This document shows, piece after piece, positions 57,282 through 64,000 of a stretch of DNA of 64,000 nucleotides; within the stretch, counting starts at the first letter, position 1; each line of letters begins with the position of its first letter. The notes beneath the pieces were generated by a model, which had not been told where the DNA came from, did not search any database, and worked only from the letters and a program-made list of their open reading frames with translations. The DNA lies in assembly GCA_037501455.1 (NCBI GenBank), contig CM074858.1, positions 11,520,501 to 11,584,500 of the forward strand. Direction: 5' to 3'. This DNA is from Lantana camara. Taxonomy: Eukaryota > Streptophyta > Magnoliopsida > Lamiales > Verbenaceae. The translations under genes were made by a program, and so were the position numbers.

Positions 57282-59047
57282 TAAAAAAATATAGTTTTAA
57301 AAAACGATCCATGCATAGGCTTAGCCAGATATCCAAACAAAAACAATGATGCGCATGCCGCACAACATTTGCCTTACAACTTTCACAGCTTATATTTATG
57401 ACATTATTGAAAACAGTCCATTACCAGAAAGCAAAAAAGTAATGAAAACTGTCCAATATTATTTTGATGTTGTCGACACCATTATTTATATTTCTGTCCC
57501 TCGTATTCTTAATACCTAAATTTCAATCATCTTTATGCATAGTTTAATCTTATCTTTAATATTCTCGTCTGTATTGCTAAACTAGTACAATGAAAGAATG
57601 AGTATTATTACACTTACTATATGGTTGCTGGAGAATTTAAGAAAAATAACATATTAAATGGTAAATATAATATATTTGTTTTTTAGTAGATCAGAATTCG
57701 TTGGAATCGAATTTGAGTTAAATTTTTTACTTCTTATAAACCTAGGATACTAAATTTACTTTCAATGTCTTTGTTGCCACAAGTAGTAATTATACTTCAG
57801 AATTCAGATCCAGTACAATCAAACTAGTACAACCAAAAAGAAATAACATTTTACTTATTTTGTCATTGATATATATTTTAGGAAAAATAATTTATTAAAT
57901 AATAAATATAATATATTTCTTTATATTTATTTTTTTTATTTTTTTATTTGGTTAGATGGACGGTCAGTACCACCAGTAGTATCTATGCTTAATTAAAAAA
58001 CGTGATCATCATTTCTCCACATTAAAGAAAAGGCTACGAAATGTCAAATGTGTATTCAATTACATTTTGTTCAAGTGCCCCACATTAGGCGGTGTGAAAA
58101 TAAATTTGAAACCCCATATTACTATTTTCACCCAATAACAAATAGTTTACTTCATAAGAAAAGACTCATTTATATATAATCCGAATATTTTTAAAAATAT
58201 TATTTTATCGTGTTAGATATTTCACATATAAAAAAAATTTTAAAAAAATTATATTATTATATTTATATCTTATTGTATTTGTATCCGTATATCATTGATA
58301 TATAATGACCATTTTCTTGTATTTACTTGGATAGGGTGAAGGCCTTATACCAACAAGGCAACATTTTGGTCCATGAATCAAGATTATGTTTGTCTTGTCT
58401 TGTCTTGTGATGCGTTATTTAGCAACTCAAAATTTGAGTTTGCTATTTTACATAGAAAATTCTAGCCAAATTTAATTTTGGTCCAACTCAATCAATTATA
58501 AGAATAATTATATTATATTTATTATTTAATTTGTTATTTTTTAAAAAAAAATTATTATCACGACAAGTATAAAATACTCACTCATTTATTATATCGATTT
58601 TGTCGAATCAGACTCGAATTAAAATTACTCATCTTATTTACTGCAAATGAGTTAAAAAAAATTATTAATTTAACCCTCACAATTATTTGTTTTACCCTGT
58701 ATCCCACATCTAGCAAAAAATCAAAATTTGAGGGTATATTTGAATTTTAACAAGTTAACAAGATTTTCTAAAATGATGAAGTAAACGATCAATCACATTT
58801 AGATAGTTACAAAATATTTTACACAGTCAAGCAAACAAAGATTATTGGGTTATGTTTGTAAGATATAGTCGATATCGAACTTGTTATTTTAAATATTGAA
58901 ATTTATATTTTTACTAAAAAACAATGTAGACTCGTTCATACATTGAGAAGTAGAAAAAACTTGTACATAATCGGTTAAATGAAAATATAAAATTTAGGGT
59001 ATTATATTTTCAACATGCCGGACAGAAATATACACCTTCTTAAGGAG
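57282..59047. other. AT-rich intergenic DNA
   Basis: No gene recognised. A short TTGTC microsatellite is at about 58390-58410. Confidence 0.5.
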
Positions 59048-59055
59048 GATCATAG

Positions 59056-59234
59056 GAAATTGTTGCATGCACCGGGTGTGAATACCGGTGCATGCACTTA
59101 TTATTTGTTTAATTAAAAAAAATATTTTTTGTTTATTTTTGAATTTCTTTCTATTTTTTATTTAATTTTTTTTATTAAAAACGTAATAGGTGCATATATC
59201 AAGATCCACGTCGGTGAATGTAAGAATTTCCCGA
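59056..59234. mobile_element. Small MITE with 8-bp target duplication
   Basis: GATCATAG occurs at 59048-59055 and 59235-59242. The ends are roughly complementary: GAAATTGTTGCATGCACC on the left, and GGAAATTCTTACATTCACC read from the right on the minus strand. The 8-bp duplication suggests a hAT-type origin, but the terminal repeats are imperfect. Confidence 0.5.
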
Positions 59235-59584
59235 GATCATAGGCCGAACGTGAAATAATTACGGAAAGAAGCAAATATCCGCGCTCAATGGGATACGTTT
59301 GTTTCAGGTCACATCAGTAGGTTTTCATTGATTTATCAATAATAATCGAATATAAGAAAATATAAGAAACCCACTATATAAAAAAGGGAACAAATAATTG
59401 ACTGCTTTAAGAAATTGATAACATATATACTCAATATAAGAGATCAATATTCAATCGTAATTACATTCAAAATTAATCATCAAACGAAATTTAAATGTTT
59501 AGTACGCCCAAAATTAAGCACCAAATCAAATTTAATATACTATCAATTAAAAACAAAATGAAATAAACACACACACATATATAG

Positions 59585-60076
59585 GGTTAATCTCATACAT
59601 CCCCTGTCCTTTAAGGTTTAGTGCACTTTGCCCCATAGCCTTTCAATCGGTACGATTTCTCCCCTAACCTTTAAAAAATATCACATTTAACTCCTTTTAA
59701 TAAATTTTGGCCTTCGATTTCTTCTCCGTCATGGCGACCCACGCTTTAAGACCACCGTCATCGTGTTTGTCTCTCCAAGATGAACAAAACTCATACCCCT
59801 GTCGACCCTATTAGCCGCCAAAGGCCGCTACAATGCTTCGTCCGTCGTGCGTCGTCTTTGATCGATGATTTTTGTTTCGTCGGTTGTCGGATTTAGGTTT
59901 CGAGACCATTGTTGTGTTCCTTACTTCGAGAACTTCAATGTGATATATAATATCAATACATTTGAAATCTACTTTGTACATATCAACTTCACTAAAGGGG
60001 TTAAGTGTGATATTTTTCAAAAATTAGGGGGGCAAAGCGCACTGAGCCCAAAGGACAGGGGGGTGTCTAGGATTAG

Positions 60077-60078
<2 letters not shown>
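59585..60078. mobile_element. Foldback MITE-like element, about 494 bp
   Basis: The left arm (GGTTAATCTCATACATCCCC ... TTTAGTGCACTTTGCCCC) and the reverse complement of the right arm (GGCTAATCCTAGACACCCCC ... CAGTGCGCTTTGCCCCC) are homologous over about 100 bp. The centre has a moderately GC-rich stretch (59720-59880) whose short frames are not convincing genes. The right end abuts the TA repeat, so the target duplication cannot be read. Confidence 0.65.

Positions 60079-60129
<51 letters not shown>
60079..60129. repeat. TA dinucleotide microsatellite
   Basis: About 25 uninterrupted TA units directly adjoining the foldback element. The plus-strand frame 59865-60377 reads through it as a Tyr-Ile repeat and is an artefact. 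Confidence 0.95.
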
Positions 60130-60132
<3 letters not shown>

Positions 60133-63100
60133 CACACACCTCAATTGAGATTCGAACACGAGTCATTACTCTACATAATGAATACATTAATCACTTAAAT
60201 CAAAATTTTTTAAACACACATTTTAATGAGACTCAAATTCAGGACATTACCCTGAAAAATGAAATAAATATATATAAAGAGGTAGAGCGATTTACTTTAA
60301 AAATTGCTATCGAATCATCTAATGGTCATAATGTCTTTTTATGCTTCATTCTTTCTCTCATTTTTCTATTTTTTTAACACATTGTTTACTTCAGCTTATG
60401 ACTTTCCATCGATTTTGGGTTACCAATAGATGGATTATGATTTAGGTCTAATCCACTTGGTAATGAGACAGAAATTGTAGGGTTGTTTACTTTTATTTGC
60501 TCAGCCCATTTGTGTAGCTTGAAATTCCCATTTTGCTCTTGTATTTAGGTATAAACAGAGAAAAACATCCCCAATTAATTGTCACTGACTCACCGTGTTT
60601 TGGCTATGAATATGAATTCAGGTCGTATGGTTCGCTATCCTTGTATGACCTGACCAAGTGAAAAAAAAAATTACACTCTTTCCACCTATCAACTTATGCA
60701 AAACTGTACTATTAGAATTGAAGAGTGATAATAAATTCCTAAATCAAAATTGAATATATCTAGAGAGAAGAAATAAATTTGCAGATAAGGAGATCATCAT
60801 TTTTAACTTAATTAATGCGTCATACTTTAGCAATCTTTTCTCTTTATATTTTTTTTGTCCTATCTTTTCTCTCCGTATTGCACAGTGTTTTTTTATTTTT
60901 GTGAGAGAAGGGATAAAACAGGGGAGGGAGAGCGGTGGTGGCCAAATCGGTGTGGGGTGGTGTTGTCGGAAGGAGGTGGTGGCGCCTAAGGGTGGAGGCA
61001 AGCGGTGTTCGGATGGTGGCTGACCGTTTCTGTGAGAGGTGGCCTGCCGGAAATGGTGGTGCCGAAAGGAGCGCGGCCATCTAGGGTTGTTGTCCGGTGC
61101 GAAGAGAGAGTGAGATAAGAGAGGGAAAGTTGAGGGGCCTATTTTCATGCGAGCTCTAGCCAGATTCAAGTAAACACTAATCACACCCACATACTATGTG
61201 ATATGTCCGATCCATCGGATAAAGCCCAAGTAAACTATTCCTAAGTGGTTAGAGAAATCGAACCCAAATCATTCATTTAAAAACAAAAATTATTTAACTA
61301 GTTGAACCAATGTCGAGGCTTTCTCGTTTTTCTATAAGTTTGTTTAATTGAAATGGAGTGAGCCTATTTGGGGCTGACTCCTTCCGGAATATTTCGTAAA
61401 AGCCCGAATAATAGAAAGGGCAAAGGACTATCGCAAATTATAAATATGCAAATAAAAGATTATGGGGCGGCAAACTTAAGCCCTAGTAAGAAAAAGGACG
61501 ATTCCCAAATTTTGTTCTATTTCTCTATAAAGTACCTCAATATTTCTTTTGATTGAATTATTATTACCGTCTCTGTTAGTATATATCGTAGATATTTTTA
61601 AAAATATTATTTTTTTCATATCACATCTCATATTTATTTTTTTACTTAATTTAGTTATAATTGATACTCATATCCTCAAAAATTATGTTTTTGTCACTTA
61701 TTCTTTTAAATTTATTTTTATCGCTCATTATCAATTAGATAAATAATTATAACAATTACTAACTAAATGTAACACATAAATACATATAAAAGAAAATATA
61801 TATATATATGAATCAGATAAATAAGATATTGAGTTTAATAACATAATATATATATATATATATATATATGAATTTTGTAATCAACTATATAAATAGTTTC
61901 TATGATTTTAAAACTCTTCTTCATCATAGTTTGGGCATCTCCTTGCACTAGCTTTAGACTTCTGTACTCAATAGACTCTTGTACTCAATAGTCTAATTCC
62001 TAACGTTTTTTTTTATCAAAATTTAAAATTTATGGTGTTCCAGTTTGTACCATTAGAGAATGATAAATCTTATTAATTCGAATACCAAAATCAAAATTTA
62101 ATTCAAGCTGTTTTTTTACTGTTGTACTGTGACAGGTAAAACTGTACACGAGATGGAGTGGTATTGTAATTGTAATCAAGAAACTTCTTTAACCATCCAT
62201 TTACCAAGATTACCAATTTGATCCTTACCATTGCTGGACAATCAATTTTATTTCGGAATCTAACATTAGCCACTTTTTTTTCTTCTTTATATCCTTAATG
62301 GTTACACCAATAAAGTACAATACCTTGTTTTTCATCATTTTTTTCTTCATTTATAAAAACTTTCACTCTAATTTCGAAACCCAATTTTGGCATAAATGTA
62401 ATAGAAATAATAAGTATTATTATAACATTTAAATTCCATACCTAGATAAGGTGGGAATTGGTATCTCCTTAAATTAACATATCCAATCTTCATGGTTTTA
62501 TTATTTCAAGGTACACCTTTCATCTAAAAAATTAACTAAAGAAAATCAAAATTTTCAAATAGTATAAATAGATGTGAATGAGAAAATACAAATATTTAAT
62601 GATATAAAGTTATTTTATAGTATAAAATTTAGTGTTCTAAGCAATACCTGTCACACAACAAGTTCATTCCTCTTAATAAAAAAAAAAAGAAACATGCGAA
62701 TTCTTGATTTATTTTGAATTTAATTGAATTCTTTCACGAGTAATTATATTTTTCTTTTAAATTTTTTTTTTACAAAGTTTGATAAGTTTCACATGAAACC
62801 TAACCATATAGATTAGTAATTATCTTATATTTTTAAAATTTTAAATTTATTAAGGTTTTTATGATAATATTAATAATTAGAGTTATACTTTATATAAATC
62901 ACTATTTAGAAAAAAAGATAATTAATTACATATGAGAAAAGAAAGAAAATAAATTATTTTCTATGAGAGAAATCTCATGAACGTCTGTAAGATAAACAGA
63001 ACCGTTATTTGTATATCCCTATATTCGTGTCCGTGTTTGATACTAATACCTCTATTATAATTGCTAAAAATGATGTAAACACAAAAATAAGATATTTCAA

Positions 63101-64000
63101 TGCAATAGACGATCTTTGATTACCAATAGCGTGAAAGCTATGAATCACTATTATGCTGATATTTTTCGTGGATTTTCAAGAATTTGAGCGGGCCAAAAAT
63201 TTGGATTATTTCCGAACCATAAATTGAGAATTTTGAAAGAATTTTGGAGTGTAGCTTCGTAAGTCAAATAATAACCATTACTTGGGCATTATTTCAATTC
63301 TCTTTTGGGCTTTTCTCTCAATTTCTTATGGCCATGAATATGGACACGCTCAATATTTTAATAGCAGACGACGACCTTTACGAAATTGGGCAAATAAAAT
63401 TCAAAGTACGATTTTTTTTTCCCCTCCTTTAATTAGTGAAGGACTAACTTTCAAAGGTATTGAAGACGTTTTTAGGGATTTCTCCTAATGTAATTTTTTA
63501 CATTCATAAGACTCGAATCTGATAAGCCATTTTCCGCTCAAACCAACTGTCTGTTGATATTTGAGTTAATATATTGAACCAAAGGGTTTTCCCCAACAAA
63601 TTTTGGCACGAAACTAAACTGGAAATTTATGTTAATTTCTGATAAATATTTTACAACTGTTACATAGTTTTTATATATTTTTAGAAAAAAATTGATCAAA
63701 TATAAATATAATACATTTATTATTTAATAATTAGTTAGTGTAAAATAATTTAAGTACTCACTAGTCACTCTCCCAAACTTTAATACTTAGTGCATCAAGT
63801 ATTTTTATTATTAACTTTATCAAACATTTCGAATTAAAAATTTTAATTGTAGAAACCATAAAAAGTTCTCTAATTACATTTAAATGGGCTCCAACTTATT
63901 GCTAAATTATCTTAATTTGACTTGAATATAATTATTTTGTCCCTATGATGCACACTGCACAGATACCGACACGGTGATACGAACACGACACGACACGACA
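60130..64000. other. Intergenic DNA, AT-rich
   Basis: No gene recognised. 60900-61090 is a GGTGG/TGGTGG-rich stretch whose minus-strand frame (60744-61190) is Pro/His-rich, without domain, introns or family resemblance. TA-rich microsatellites lie at about 61797-61810 and 61849-61870. The window ends in a 5-bp CGACA tandem repeat (about 63983-64000). Confidence 0.5.

Noticed and set aside
59865..60377. 170-codon frame containing a Tyr-Ile run
   Set aside because: It reads through a TA microsatellite and a MITE arm.
60744..61190. 148-codon minus-strand frame, Pro/His-rich
   Set aside because: Derived from GGTGG-type low-complexity sequence, with no domain, no introns and no upstream gene signals.

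Overview
This is nuclear DNA of a flowering plant, probably a eudicot. It has GT-AG introns, a remorin (a family found only in land plants), several classes of plant MITE, Ty3/gypsy elements of the Tat and Athila lineages, and an endogenous plant pararetrovirus. There are no bacterial-type operons, CRISPR arrays or RNA genes. All calls come from reading the sequence; nothing was searched against a database.

Layout. 1-1593 is the end of a CACTA (En/Spm) transposon that runs off the left edge. 1594-5610 holds retrotransposon debris: an LTR-like fragment, then a minus-strand gypsy 5' end (LTR, primer-binding site, gag). It also holds a 320-bp copy of sequence that recurs in a lipase intron 6 kb to the right. 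5660-6357 is a Mutator-type foldback MITE with a perfect 9-bp target duplication. 6745-11112 is a broken oil-body-lipase-like gene (+) with several frameshifts and an intron full of repeats, followed by a glycine-rich-protein remnant (-).

Genes that look intact. A 13-exon gene at 13298-17567 (+) encodes a 366-residue hnRNP-type protein with three RRMs. A convergent 4-exon gene at 17974-20147 (-) encodes a 387-residue remorin. Their stop codons are about 400 bp apart. A foldback MITE lies in a remorin intron, and two Mutator-type MITEs of one family lie upstream of the remorin gene.

Nested retroelements. 23600-57281 is one Tat-lineage gypsy element (LTR about 0.82 kb) inflated to 33.7 kb. Its 5' LTR was hit by an LTR element of another family, now a roughly 2-kb solo LTR (24330-34903, target duplication CGGCG). 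That solo LTR was hit twice more: by a second solo LTR of its own family (32562-34531, target duplication CACTT), and by a 6.7-kb pararetrovirus fragment (25460-32188) that replaced about 140 bp of it. The viral fragment carries a coat/protease/reverse-transcriptase polyprotein fused to an unrecognised downstream domain, then an intergenic promoter region, a tRNA-Met primer-binding site and a movement-protein ORF. This is a circularly permuted order. The Tat body follows: broken gag and pol, an 87-bp tandem array, and an antisense ORF with its own TATA box. The antisense ORF is split by a rearranged, pol-less Athila element (44420-54950, minus). The Athila env-like ORF is preceded by a promoter-like module that resembles the one in the Athila LTR.

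57282-64000 is AT-rich intergenic DNA with two MITE-like elements and microsatellites; no gene was recognised there.
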